DNA of 64,000 nucleotides from Candidatus Nanopelagicales bacterium (GTDB lineage Bacteria; Actinomycetota; Actinomycetes; S36-B12; CAIYMF01). Numbering within the stretch: the stretch's first letter is position 1; each line of letters begins with the position of its first letter. Position numbers and translations under genes: made by a program. A model generated the notes under the pieces. The model was not told where the DNA came from. It searched no databases and worked only from the letters and a program-made list of their open reading frames with translations. Shown one piece after another: positions 36,803-46,338 of this stretch. The stretch covers positions 1 to 64,000 of the forward strand of contig JAFIHG010000051.1 in assembly GCA_017848795.1 (NCBI GenBank), read 5' to 3'.

Positions 36803-37326
36803 GCGGCCCCGGTACGGGGGACGAGGAGCGGCCGAGCGCGCAGGACCTGCGGGTCGTACACCGCCAGCTGGGCAGGGAGCCGCGCGGTGTGCGCTCGGTC
36901 GCGCACCGCTGCAGCTGCGGTCAGCCCGACGTCGTGCGCACCGAGCCGCGGCTCCCCGACGGCACCCCGTTCCCCACGCTCTACTACCTGACCTGCCCGC
37001 GGGCGGCCGGACTGATCGGAACGCTGGAGGCGAGCGGAGTGATGCGTGAGATGGAGCAACGCCTTTCCGCCGATCCGCCGCTCGCCGCGGCGTACGCCCG
37101 GGCGCACCGCAGTTATCTCGACGCGCGCGACGAGCTCGGCCCGGTGCCCGAGCTCGACGGGGTGTCGGCCGGCGGCATGCCGACGCGGGTCAAGTGCCTG
37201 CACGCGCTCGTCGCTCACGCCTTGGGCGCGGGACCCGGTGTCAACCCGCTCGGCGACGAGGCGCTCGCGGCGTTGCCGGACTGGGGCGCGGCAGGGCCGT
37301 GCGCGCAGCCGGAGCAGGACGCATGA
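36799..37326 (+). CDS. DUF501-family protein
   Basis: A 175-residue protein of unknown function found between divIC and ppx in actinobacteria. Typical features are LGREPRGVRSVAHRCSCGQP, FPTLYYLTCPRAAGLIGTLEASG and GGMPTRVKCLHALVAH. It contains four cysteines that could bind a metal. Four-base overlaps on both sides make it part of a tightly coupled operon. Confidence 0.9.
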
Positions 37327-38240
37327 CCCGGGTGGCCGCGATCGACTGCGGCACCAACTCGCTGCGGCTGCTGGTCGCCGACACCGATCGGGCCTCCGGC
37401 ATGCTCGTGGACGTCGAGCGGACGATGCAGATCGTCCGGCTCGGGCAGGGCGTCGACGCCACCGGCGTCCTCGCGCCGGACGCGCTCGCACGCACCTTCG
37501 CGGTGTGCGAGGTCTATGCGGAGGTGATCGCGCGGCACCGTGTCGAGGCGGTGCGTTTCGTGGCGACGTCCGCGACGCGCGACGCGCGCAACCGGGACGA
37601 GTTCGTCACCGGGGTGCGTGCCCGGCTCGGGGTCGAGCCGGAGGTGCTGTCCGGCACGCAGGAGGCCGAGCTCTCGTTCCTGGGCGCGACGACCGGGTTC
37701 CCGGACCCGCCGCCGTACCTCGTCGTGGACATCGGCGGCGGCTCGACCGAGTTCGTCCACGGGCGCGAACGCCCGCTCGCCTCGTGCAGTGTCGACATCG
37801 GCTGCGTCCGGATGACCGAGCGGCACCTGCGCTCCGACCCGCCGACGGCCGAGCAGGTCGCCGCGGCCGTCGCCGACATCGACGCGGCGCTCGCGCGAGC
37901 TGCCGGCACGGTCCCGTTCGACGATGCCCCGACGCTGATCGGCTTGGCGGGATCGGTCACGACCGTCGCGGGGATCGCCCTGGATCTGCCGGCGTACGAC
38001 CCGGTCGTGATCCACCGCTCCCGGATCCCCGCGGAGGCCGTGCAGGCCGTCTCCGACCGGCTGCTGACGATGAGCCGTGAGCAGCGTGCGGCGCTCGCCG
38101 TGATGCACCCGGGCCGGGTGGACGTGATCGCCGCGGGCGCGCTCATCCTCGCGCGCATCGTGGAGCGCACCGGGCTGCCCGAAGTCGTCGTCTCCGAGCA
38201 CGACATCCTCGACGGCATCGCCTGGTCGCTCACGCCCTGA
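37323..38240 (+). CDS. Ppx/GppA-family exopolyphosphatase
   Basis: A 305-residue actin-fold phosphatase hydrolysing polyphosphate or pppGpp. It has the phosphate-1 loop AAIDCGTNSLRLLVAD at the N-terminus, VRFVATSATRDARNRDEF, and the phosphate-2 loop LVVDIGGGSTEFV. The short length, without the C-terminal HD-like domain of E. coli Ppx, matches the mycobacterial short Ppx. The ATG overlaps the DUF501 stop by four bases. Confidence 0.93.
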   Translation: MTRVAAIDCGTNSLRLLVADTDRASGMLVDVERTMQIVRLGQGVDATGVLAPDALARTFAVCEVYAEVIARHRVEAVRFVATSATRDARNRDEFVTGVRARLGVEPEVLSGTQEAELSFLGATTGFPDPPPYLVVDIGGGSTEFVHGRERPLASCSVDIGCVRMTERHLRSDPPTAEQVAAAVADIDAALARAAGTVPFDDAPTLIGLAGSVTTVAGIALDLPAYDPVVIHRSRIPAEAVQAVSDRLLTMSREQRAALAVMHPGRVDVIAAGALILARIVERTGLPEVVVSEHDILDGIAWSLTP

Positions 38241-38247
38241 GCCGGTC

Positions 38248-38274
38248 GCCGGCCTTTCGCGTCCAGCGGCCGGC
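38248..38274 (+). terminator. Possible hairpin terminator after ppx
   Basis: GCCGGCC at 38248-38254 pairs with GGCCGGC at 38268-38274, eight bases after the stop. The word AGCGGCCGGC is repeated at 38265 and 38286, allowing an alternative stem. Confidence 0.45.
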
Positions 38275-38310
38275 CCTTCTCGCCCAGCGGCCGGCGCTGC
38301 GGGTCCCCGG

Positions 38311-38322
38311 TACGTTTGTCGC
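38311..38322 (+). promoter_or_regulatory. Predicted leaderless promoter of ndh
   Basis: TACGTT at 38311-38316, six bases, then the ATG at 38323. No Shine-Dalgarno sequence. Confidence 0.5.
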
Positions 38323-39663
38323 ATGGCGACCCCTGCTCCCTGCCGGGTCCTGGTGGTCGGCGGCGGCTACGTCGGGATGTACGCGGCGCTGCGCCTGCAA
38401 CGCCGCGCGCATCGTGACGGCATCGCCGTCACGGTGGTGGACCCGCACTCGTACATGACCTACCAGCCGTTCCTGCCCGAGGCCGGAGCAGGGTCCATCC
38501 AGCCCAGGCACACCGTCGTACCGCTGCGGCAGGTGCTGCGCCACGCCGATGTGATCACCGCCTGGGTCACCGGCGTCGACCACGCCGCTCGGGTCGCGAC
38601 CCTGGCGCCGTTGGAGGGCGAGCCGTACGAGCTGCCGTACGACGTGCTGGTGATGGCCCCCGGATCGGTCCCGCGCACGCTGCCGATCCCGGGGCTGGCG
38701 GACTGGGCGATGGGCTTCAAGAACGTCGAGGAGGCCATCGCGCTGCGCAACCGGGTGCTGGAATGCCTCGACATCGCCGACAGCGCGACCGCACCGCAGG
38801 TGCGCGAGCGCAACCTCACGTTCGTGTTCGTCGGGGGCGGGTACGCCGGCGTCGAGGCCATGGCGGAGGCCGAGAACCTCGCCCGGTACGCCACCCGCTA
38901 CCTCAAGCGGGTGAGCCCCGAGGACCTGCGCTTCGTGATGGTCGAGGCGGCCGACCACATCCTCCCGGAGATGGGACGGGACATGGGGGACTGGACCGTC
39001 GCGCAGCTGCGCGCCCGCGGGATCGACATGCGCCTGGGTACGCAGCTCAAGTCCTGCGTCGACGGGCGGGTGGAACTCTCCGACGGGGCGAAGATGCTCT
39101 CCGACACCGTGGTGTGGACCGCTGGGGTCAAGCCGAACCCGGTGCTCGCCCAGACCGACCTGCCGCTCGACGAGCGCGGCCGGGTGCGGTGCCGGCCCGA
39201 CCTGCGGGTCGCGGGCGTCGAGGATGCATGGGCGGCCGGGGACTGCGCGGGCGTACCGGACCTCGACCGGCCGGGGCAGTTCTTCCCGCCGACCGCGCAG
39301 AACGCGGTACGCCAGGCGCGGCTGCTGGGCGACAACCTCGCCGGGCTGCAGCAGGGGTGGGAGCCGGTGCCGTACCGCCACCGCAACCTCGGCTCGGTCG
39401 CCTCCCTCGGCCTGTACGAGGGGGTGGCTCAGGTCATGGGGATCAAGCTCAAGGGGTTTCCCGCCTGGTTCCTGCACCGCACCTACCACCTGGGCAAGGT
39501 GCCGACGCTGCGTCGCAAGGTCGAGGTCGCCTCCGACTGGACGCTCGCATTCCTGTTCAAGCGGGACGTGACGAGCCTGTGGAGCACCCACGACCCGGAC
39601 AAGTCGTTCCAGGTCGTGGCGCGCGGCCAGGCCGCTGTCACCCAGGGCGCCGGCAAGCGCTGA
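38323..39663 (+). CDS. ndh: Type II NADH dehydrogenase-like FAD oxidoreductase
   Basis: A 446-residue membrane-associated flavoprotein that would pass electrons from NADH to menaquinone without pumping protons. It has the FAD-binding Rossmann motif VLVVGGGYVGMYAALRL at the N-terminus, the NAD-binding motif FVFVGGGYAGVEAMAE near residue 165, VWTAGVKPNPV and the FAD-closing AWAAGDCAGVPD. The gene symbol is by family; a ferredoxin reductase-like role is less likely given the C-terminal tail with the GIKLKGFPAWFLHRTYHL segment typical of Ndh. Confidence 0.88.
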   Translation: MATPAPCRVLVVGGGYVGMYAALRLQRRAHRDGIAVTVVDPHSYMTYQPFLPEAGAGSIQPRHTVVPLRQVLRHADVITAWVTGVDHAARVATLAPLEGEPYELPYDVLVMAPGSVPRTLPIPGLADWAMGFKNVEEAIALRNRVLECLDIADSATAPQVRERNLTFVFVGGGYAGVEAMAEAENLARYATRYLKRVSPEDLRFVMVEAADHILPEMGRDMGDWTVAQLRARGIDMRLGTQLKSCVDGRVELSDGAKMLSDTVVWTAGVKPNPVLAQTDLPLDERGRVRCRPDLRVAGVEDAWAAGDCAGVPDLDRPGQFFPPTAQNAVRQARLLGDNLAGLQQGWEPVPYRHRNLGSVASLGLYEGVAQVMGIKLKGFPAWFLHRTYHLGKVPTLRRKVEVASDWTLAFLFKRDVTSLWSTHDPDKSFQVVARGQAAVTQGAGKR

Positions 39664-39672
39664 GCGGACCGA

Positions 39673-40221
39673 TCAGCCGTAGACCGTGATGGTCGTGCCG
39701 GCGGTCAGTGGGACGTCCGGTGCAGGTCCGGGAACCCGCTCGCCGGAGACCTCTACCCGCAACCTGCCGCACCGGTCGGCGAGGCAGTCCGAGGTCAACC
39801 GCACACCCCACAAGGTGAAGAACTCACCGAGCGTGTAGCCGCGCTCCGCCTCCGAGTCGGGCGGTTCGAGATACACCAGGCCGGTGTCGTCGTGCGTGTG
39901 CAACCCGGCGGTCAGCGCATTCACCCGATCCTCGCCGATGCGCGCCGGGACGAGCACCTCGCGTCCGTCATAGCGGACCCGCAGCGTGAGCACGGCTCGG
40001 CTCGCGGATCGGTAGTCCAGGCGCTGTGGCTGCAGACCGGCGGCCGCGATGTAAGAGCCGGCGTAGACGGGCGCGTCCCACGGCGGCGGCGTGGTGCGCT
40101 GTACCGCGGGAGCCGGTCCGCTCTGGGACGGGGCGCAACCCACAACTGCGACCAGGGCGGCGACCAGGGCGCCGACCGCCGCGGCGGCGCGCCGCCGCGG
40201 ACGGCGTGGAACGGGTGGCAC
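39673..40221 (-). CDS. Lipoprotein of unknown function
   Basis: The 182-residue product has a very basic start, a hydrophobic run and a VVGC lipobox with Cys29 as lipid anchor. A Pro/Thr linker follows, then a beta-rich domain with two cysteines (SDCLADRCG). A YGxDGREVLVPARIG-like tract is present, but I recognise no family. It converges on ndh with a gap of nine bases. Confidence 0.7.
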   Translation of the reverse strand: MPPVPRRPRRRAAAAVGALVAALVAVVGCAPSQSGPAPAVQRTTPPPWDAPVYAGSYIAAAGLQPQRLDYRSASRAVLTLRVRYDGREVLVPARIGEDRVNALTAGLHTHDDTGLVYLEPPDSEAERGYTLGEFFTLWGVRLTSDCLADRCGRLRVEVSGERVPGPAPDVPLTAGTTITVYG

Positions 40222-40234
40222 GGCGGCGATGATA
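40222..40234 (-). promoter_or_regulatory. Predicted leaderless promoter of the lipoprotein gene
   Basis: TATCAT (minus strand, 40229-40234), seven bases, then GTG at 40221. Confidence 0.45.
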
Positions 40235-40252
40235 CGTAGGCGGCCTGGCCGC

Positions 40253-41005
40253 TCAGATGCCGCCGGTGAGGGTCAGTCCGCCGTCGACAGTGACGGTCTG
40301 GCCGGTGATCCAGCCCGCCTCGTCACCGAGCAGGAACGCGACAAGCCCCGCCACGTCCTCCGGTACGCCCAAACGGCGCAACGGGTAGGGGGCCGACACC
40401 GCGTCCTCGCGGCCTTCGTACAGCGCGGTCGCGAAGCGGGTCTTGACGACGGCGGGGGCGACCGCGTTCACCCGAACCCCGGGTGCCAGTTCCACTGCCA
40501 GTGCGGCGGTCAAGGACGACACCATCGCCTTCGAGCCGCCGTAGAACGCGATACCGGCGGCCGGTCGCTGCCCGGCGACCGAGCTCAGGTTCACGACCGC
40601 GCCACCGTGCTCGCCGAGATGCGCGCGGTAGGCCTCCCGGGTCCAGCCGAGCAGCCCCAGCACGTTCACCTCGAGCAGCTTTCGGGCCGCTCCCAGGTCG
40701 AGGTCGAGCAGCGGGCCGTACGCCGGGTTGATCCCCGCGTTGTTGACCAGGTAGTCCAGCCGCCCGAACGCCTCGATCGCTGCGGCGACGGTGGACCGCT
40801 GGTGGGCTTCGTCGTCGGCCTTGCCCGCCACGCCGATCGCCACCGCCGAGCCGCCCAGGTCCGAGACGGCCTGCGCGAGCTGCTCCTCCCTGCGGGCCGT
40901 GATGCAGACCCGCGCGCCGGCCGTCACCAGCCGCTGCGCGACGGCCAGGCCGATGCCGCGGCTGGCACCGGTGACGATCGCGACCCGTCCGGCATGCTCG
41001 TTCAC
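40253..41005 (-). CDS. Short-chain dehydrogenase/reductase (FabG-like)
   Basis: A 250-residue classical SDR. The NAD(P)-binding TGASRGIG lies near residue 12, NNAG near 89, and the catalytic Ser-Tyr-Lys set appears as NLSSVAG and FYGGSKAM. The end GQTVTVDGGLTLTGG is typical of 3-oxoacyl-ACP reductase relatives. An Arg in ARR after the second strand suggests NADPH. The substrate is unknown. The GTG has an AGGAGGT six bases upstream, so it is a leadered transcript. Confidence 0.9.
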   Translation of the reverse strand: MNEHAGRVAIVTGASRGIGLAVAQRLVTAGARVCITARREEQLAQAVSDLGGSAVAIGVAGKADDEAHQRSTVAAAIEAFGRLDYLVNNAGINPAYGPLLDLDLGAARKLLEVNVLGLLGWTREAYRAHLGEHGGAVVNLSSVAGQRPAAGIAFYGGSKAMVSSLTAALAVELAPGVRVNAVAPAVVKTRFATALYEGREDAVSAPYPLRRLGVPEDVAGLVAFLLGDEAGWITGQTVTVDGGLTLTGGI

Positions 41006-41081
41006 GGTGCTACCTCCTGCTCCGGGCGGCCGACCCGCCCTGTGGGGTACTTTGCCCGGGTCGGCCGGTCGGCACCGGCGG

Positions 41082-41155
41082 GCCCCCGTAGCCCAACTGG
41101 CAGAGGCACGCTGCTTAAACCAGCGTCAGTGCGGGTTCGACCCCCGCCGGGGGTA
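41082..41155 (+). tRNA. tRNA with UAA anticodon and class I (short variable loop) structure
   Basis: The 74 bases fold into a complete cloverleaf. The acceptor stem pairs 41082-41088 with 41148-41154, including a G1-U72 wobble. The D arm is at about 41091-41107 and the anticodon stem CGCTG/CAGCG encloses loop CTTAAAC, with anticodon TAA at 41116-41118. The variable loop TCAGT has only five bases. The T arm is GCGGG-TTCGACC-CCCGC and the discriminator is A at 41155. CCA is not encoded. The anticodon reads UUA (and UUG by wobble), normally leucine, but bacterial tRNA-Leu has a long variable arm, so the amino acid is uncertain. Confidence 0.8.
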
Positions 41156-41277
41156 CCCCTGCGGCTCCCGCCGCAGCCATCCGGGCGTGCGCCGCCCGGA
41201 ACACCCGGGTGGCACGTTACGTTTGTCCCTGCAGACGCCCCGCGCCGCGGGGCGCCCGACACGGGAGGACCGTCAGC

Positions 41278-42162
41278 ATGCAGTCCCGCAACCCTGTGCT
41301 GCGGCACGCCACGGAGCAGGCCAAGGCCGACGGCGGCCCGGGTGCGCTGGCTGCCGAGGGGCAGTCCGCCTACCAGGCCGCCGGCCAGACCGTGCCCACG
41401 GCGATGAGCGCCGAGCAGCTGCAGGAGATGTACGACAAGTCCGGGCCGTACGCCGGCGCCGTACGCGGCGGCGAGCTCGCGATGACGCTGAACGACGTGA
41501 TCGTCAAGACCGCGCTGTCGTTCGTCGTGCTCCTCGCCGGCGCGGTGTTCGGTTGGTACACCGTCGAGACGATGCCCTGGCTGATGTTCGTGGGGCTGTT
41601 CGTCGGCCTCGGCCTCGGGCTCGCGAACGCGTTCAAGAAGCAGGTCAGCCCGCCGCTCGTACTCGCGTACGCGCTGGCGCAGGGCGTGTTCCTCGGCGGC
41701 ATCTCCCGCTGGTACTACGAGTGGGCCGCGACCGCGACCAGCTACGGCGGCAACATCGTCGTCCAGGCGGTGCTCGGCACTCTTGTCGCGTTCGGCGTCA
41801 TGCTGGTCCTGTACAACACCAAGATCATCAAGGTCAACGGCACGTTCGTCAAGATCATGATGGTCGCGATGGTGTCGTACCTCGTCATCGCGCTCGCCTC
41901 GCTGGTGTCCGCGATGTTCGGCGTCGGGCAGGGCTTCGGCTTCTACGGTGCCGGACCGCTCGGCATCATCCTGTGCCTGGTCGGCGTGGGACTGGCGGCG
42001 TTCAGCCTGGCGCTCGACTTCGAGTCGATCAACCAGGCGATCCGGTACGGCGTGCCGGAGCGGGAGTCGTGGCGGATGGCCTTCGGGCTCATGGCCACCC
42101 TGATCTGGCTCTACCTGGAGATCCTGCGGCTGCTGGCCATCATCGCCAACAACAGTCGCTGA
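41278..42162 (+). CDS. Bax inhibitor-1/YccA-like membrane protein
   Basis: The 294-residue protein has a hydrophilic N-terminal 80 residues followed by seven hydrophobic spans. The EMYDKSGPYAGAVRGGELAMTLNDVIVKTA tract and the C-terminal ESWRMAFGLMATLIWLYLEILRLL match the actinobacterial Bax inhibitor-1/YccA group, whose better-studied members are calcium-leak channels. The actual role is unknown. GGGAGG lies seven bases before the ATG, and a near-perfect palindrome around 41235-41263 sits in the leader. A strong hairpin follows the gene. Confidence 0.85.
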   Translation: MQSRNPVLRHATEQAKADGGPGALAAEGQSAYQAAGQTVPTAMSAEQLQEMYDKSGPYAGAVRGGELAMTLNDVIVKTALSFVVLLAGAVFGWYTVETMPWLMFVGLFVGLGLGLANAFKKQVSPPLVLAYALAQGVFLGGISRWYYEWAATATSYGGNIVVQAVLGTLVAFGVMLVLYNTKIIKVNGTFVKIMMVAMVSYLVIALASLVSAMFGVGQGFGFYGAGPLGIILCLVGVGLAAFSLALDFESINQAIRYGVPERESWRMAFGLMATLIWLYLEILRLLAIIANNSR

Positions 42163-42179
42163 GAACCACGGACTGCGCT

Positions 42180-42212
42180 GGGCGGGTGCCACCTGCGGGG
42201 TGGCACCCGCCC
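42180..42212. terminator. Strong intrinsic hairpin between convergent genes
   Basis: A perfect 14-bp stem (42180-42193 with 42199-42212) closes a 5-nt loop and is followed by TTT. It lies 17 bases after the BI-1-like gene and 18 bases from the end of the opposite-strand gene, so it can serve both. Confidence 0.85.
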
Positions 42213-42229
42213 TTTGCACTCCGGCGGCG

Positions 42230-42457
42230 CTAGCCGAGCTTGCGCTGGGCCCGCGCGAGGTTGGCCTCGTGCACGATGGCCGTGGCGAACCCGTGGGAGA
42301 GCCCGTGCTCGTCCTGCAGCCAGGTGACCTTTTCGTCGAAGCGGGAGAACGCCGGTCCGTCTTCGAGATCTCGCATCCATTCCTTGAGCTCCCGGCCGGT
42401 CGCGGTGGGGAGACGGTCGACGAGCTGCTGATGCGTCTGCTCGGAGTGACGGAGCAT
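42230..42457 (-). CDS. Small DUF4287-like protein
   Basis: A 75-residue protein ending in the characteristic WLQDEHGLSHGFATAIVHEANL helix pair of DUF4287, often found in proteins that bind DNA or nucleotides, although no function is established. The N-terminal half is amphipathic with an LKEWMRDLE helix. AAGGAGAG lies eight bases before the ATG on the minus strand. Confidence 0.8.
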   Translation of the reverse strand: MLRHSEQTHQQLVDRLPTATGRELKEWMRDLEDGPAFSRFDEKVTWLQDEHGLSHGFATAIVHEANLARAQRKLG

Positions 42458-42541
42458 GGAATCTCTCCTTGCCTCGGGGACCCTTGGCTCACGTTAGCCC
42501 GAAGCGTCCCGCGCGGAGAAGGGATGCGCGAACCTCGTTGC

Positions 42542-42553
42542 TACCGTGCGGTG
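42542..42553 (+). promoter_or_regulatory. Predicted leaderless promoter of the gene at 42554
   Basis: TACCGT at 42542-42547, six bases, then ATG at 42554. A GTG at 42551 is the only other nearby start. Confidence 0.45.
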
Positions 42554-42952
42554 ATGGGAGCCTCGCCGGACTCGGACGAACGCCGCGGCGAGCTCGCGGT
42601 GGGGCTGGGGTGGCTGGTGGACCGGCTGCGGACGATGGCGCTGGACAAGCTGGACGCGCCCTACGCGCCGGAGCCCACACGGGTGGTGGCAGCCCGCGCG
42701 CTCGCGCAACGGCTGGCCGACGCCGCGGCCGCGCTGGAGCACCCTGCGGACCCGGTCTGGAGGGACCTGCCCACGGTGTCCGCGGCCGCGGCCGGAGACC
42801 TCCTCGCGATCACCGGGAACGACCTGCTGCTCGCCCTGGAAGGACAGCCGCGCGATGCGCCGGTGCCCCGCCGGTCGCAGGGGCGCGTACCGCTCGGTGC
42901 ACTGCTCGACGAGCTGGCCGGCGCTGTCAGGGAGCTGCGCTTACGGCTCTGA
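42554..42952 (+). CDS. Hypothetical protein with a terminal TTA codon
   Basis: A 132-residue, mainly helical, Ala/Leu/Arg/Asp-rich protein without a signal peptide or membrane span. LGWLVDRLRTMALDKLDAPY and ALAQRLADAAAALEHP predict amphipathic helices. A TTA codon lies at 42941-42943, three codons before the stop. The last 26 bases overlap the convergent gene. I do not recognise a family. Confidence 0.6.
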   Translation: MGASPDSDERRGELAVGLGWLVDRLRTMALDKLDAPYAPEPTRVVAARALAQRLADAAAALEHPADPVWRDLPTVSAAAAGDLLAITGNDLLLALEGQPRDAPVPRRSQGRVPLGALLDELAGAVRELRLRL

Positions 42953-43824
42953 GCGGGAGCCGGTCGATCTCGGCGAGCAGCCGGTCGCGCAGCCGGGCGG
43001 CCGCGGCCGCGAAGCCGCGTTGCGCGGCGGCGAACTGCGCCCGTCCGGAGACGGTCTCGACCTCGACCGGTTGGTAGCCGAGCGCGCGCAGGTCGTACGG
43101 GGCGGCACGCATGTCGAGGGTGCGGATCTCCCGGGCCAGCGCGAAGCAGTCGGCGACCAGCTCGCTGCTCACCAGCGGCGACAGTGCGCTCGCGTGCCGG
43201 TAGACGTCCATGTTCGCGTGCAGGCAGCCACCCTGTTCGTCGTCCACCTGGGCAGCGCGCGAGAGCGGCCGCGCGTTGAGCGGGCGCGCCTCGGCGGTGA
43301 AGAACCGGTACGCGTCGAAATGCGTGCACTGCAGTCCCAGCTCGTCCACGACCGCGCGCACCCGGTCCGGCGCGAGGCGCAATGGCCAACCACCGCCGTG
43401 GCGCGTCTCGTGCTGTTGCTGGCCGTACACCATCGCCCACTCGTGCAGGCCGAAGCAGCCGAACCGCGGCGCTCGCCCTGCGGTGGCAAGCAGCAGCGTC
43501 GCGGTCCGGGCCGCGCGCTGCAGCCGCGCGGTATGCCGGTCCAGGTCGAGCAGCCAGCCGCGCACCCCGTCGGCCGTGGCCAGGCGGTATCCCTCCGGCG
43601 GTGGTGTCGCGGACTCGAGGAGCACTCCGGCTCCCGGGTGCCAGCGGCGCAGCACGCCGGGACGTGTCGGGTAGTAGGTGAAAAGGAAGTCGTCGACCGG
43701 GTGCGTGCGCCCGCCCGCCCTGCGCTCGCGCCACCCGCGGGTCCAGGCGTCGACCCGCCGTTCGTGCGCCGCGCGGCGCGCCGCCCACTGGCCGGCGCGC
43801 AGCACGAGGGGTGCGGTGGGCGGC

Positions 43825-43853
<29 letters not shown>
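42927..43853 (-). CDS. Conserved actinobacterial protein often labelled 3-methyladenine DNA glycosylase
   Basis: The product of up to 308 residues contains HPVDDFLFTYYPTRPGVLRRWHPGAG, FGCFGLHEWAMVYG and CLHANMDVYRHASALSPLVSSELVADCF, typical of a family widely annotated as 3-methyladenine DNA glycosylase. I see no helix-hairpin-helix glycosylase motif and regard that name as unproven. The conserved His/Asp/Glu residues suggest a metal enzyme. The GTG at 43853 overlaps the citrate synthase end by 29 bases; a GTG at 43805 would remove the overlap. The start is unresolved. Confidence 0.75.
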
Positions 43854-45129
<1,276 letters not shown>

Positions 45130-45234
45130 GTCGCTCCTCGTCGCCGCTCGGTCGTGGTACGACCCTACGGCTCGGGTGTCCCCCGCAGCGGGCGAGCCGG
45201 AGCGACCGGCGCCCGGAGCGCGTACGCGCCCCGG

Positions 45235-46215
45235 TCAGTCGCCCGCCGAGGCGGCGTGATCGGCGTGGCCGGCGTGGCCGGCGTGGTCGGAGTGGTCGGA
45301 GTGGTCGGAGTGCTCAGCGCCGTCGGACAGCCCGAGAGCGGCCAGGCAGTGCGGGATCAGCGCGGCGGCGCACGCGGCGTAGCCGGTGGCCGAGGGATGG
45401 AAGCGGTCGTCGCTGAAGTAGTCCTGCGGGCTGGCCTCGAAGGTGGGGCCGAGCAGGGCACCCAGCTCGACCGCCGTTCCGCCCGCGGCGGTCACGGCCA
45501 CCGCCTGCGCCTGCGCCAGCTCGCGGCTGGCCCGGCGGGCGTACGCGCGCAGCGGCTGCGCGATCGGCGCGATCGTCCCGAGGTCGGGGCAGGTGCCCAC
45601 GACCACGTGGGCGCCGGCTTCCCGCAGCCGGGTCACGGCGTCGCCGAGCAGGCGTACCGAGGTCTGCGGGCGGTCCACGTGCGTGATGTCGTTCGCCCCG
45701 ACCATGATCAGCGCGAGCTGCGGGTGCAGCTGCAACGCCCGGGTGAGCTGGCGGTCCAGATCACGGGTGCGTGCGCCGACCTCGGCCACCACGGTCAGGT
45801 TCACCGGGCGGTCGGCGACGGCCGCGATCGCCCGGGCGATGCGGACCCCGGGGGTGTCCTCGGGATCGGACACGCCGAGGCCCGCGGCGCTGGAGTCCCC
45901 GATGACGGCGACGCGGAGCGACACCCCGCGCGCGGAGGTCGCGGAAGGTGGCAGGTAGCGGCCGTCGGCATACGGCGGCACCGCGCGCCGCGGGCCGATC
46001 GCGCGGCGCGCCAGGCGCGCCTGCACGACCAGCAACCCAACCCCGAGGCCCGCGAGCGTGGTCCCCACCCCGAGCAGCCCGCCGCCGCCCTTCGCAGCGG
46101 CCAGCACGATCCGGCGCACCCGGTCGTCGCGTACCGGCAGCGCCTCCAGGGCCGCGCGCGCGGCCTGCCCGGCCGCGCCCGCAGCCGGTGGCGTACCTGG
46201 TGTGGACGGGGTCAC
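45235..46215 (-). CDS. SGNH/GDSL hydrolase with a His-Asp repeat tail
   Basis: The 326-residue protein has one hydrophobic segment (about 44-64), then an SGNH esterase domain: catalytic Ser108 in VIGDSSAAG, GAND with the oxyanion Asn, and DDRFHPS with the Asp/His pair near 269-273. The family hydrolyses esters of lipids or envelope glycans; the anchor suggests action outside the membrane. After residue 295 the chain becomes a run of His-Ser-Asp and His-Ala-Gly units encoded by 9-base repeats. The GTG lies six bases after TAGGGT. Confidence 0.87.
   Translation of the reverse strand: MTPSTPGTPPAAGAAGQAARAALEALPVRDDRVRRIVLAAAKGGGGLLGVGTTLAGLGVGLLVVQARLARRAIGPRRAVPPYADGRYLPPSATSARGVSLRVAVIGDSSAAGLGVSDPEDTPGVRIARAIAAVADRPVNLTVVAEVGARTRDLDRQLTRALQLHPQLALIMVGANDITHVDRPQTSVRLLGDAVTRLREAGAHVVVGTCPDLGTIAPIAQPLRAYARRASRELAQAQAVAVTAAGGTAVELGALLGPTFEASPQDYFSDDRFHPSATGYAACAAALIPHCLAALGLSDGAEHSDHSDHSDHAGHAGHADHAASAGD
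45253..45315 (-). repeat. Seven 9-base tandem repeats in the SGNH hydrolase gene
   Basis: Seven consecutive 9-base units related to GGAGTGGTC (plus strand) encode repeated His-x-Asp/Gly triplets on the minus strand. Units in the 5' half read GGCGTGGCC and in the 3' half GGAGTGGTC, suggesting two rounds of expansion. Confidence 0.85.
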
Positions 46216-46227
46216 GGTTCGACCCTA
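46216..46227 (-). promoter_or_regulatory. Predicted leaderless promoter of the SGNH hydrolase gene
   Basis: TAGGGT (minus strand, 46222-46227), six bases, then GTG at 46215. Confidence 0.55.
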
Positions 46228-46324
46228 GGCGAGCGTGCGACCGCCCCGTCCGCGCTCGCGCGGAAGCGGGACGCGATCCGTGCGGGCCGCGGGGCACCTG
46301 CCTCCGGCGATGGCCGGCGGTGCG

Positions 46325-46338
46325 TAGGGTCCACTGTC
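46325..46338 (+). promoter_or_regulatory. Predicted leaderless promoter of the cystathionine beta-synthase gene
   Basis: TAGGGT at 46325-46330, eight bases, then ATG at 46339. There is no room for a SAM riboswitch downstream of this promoter. Confidence 0.5.

Noticed and set aside
45253-45315. Short tandem units resembling a small CRISPR or VNTR array
   Set aside because: Units are only 9 bases, in frame, without spacers, and encode a His-Asp tail. It is a coding repeat.
46325-46338. Possible SAM or other riboswitch before cbs and the gamma-synthase gene
   Set aside because: The predicted -10 hexamers lie directly at the start codons, leaving no leader for a riboswitch, and no conserved aptamer core was seen upstream.
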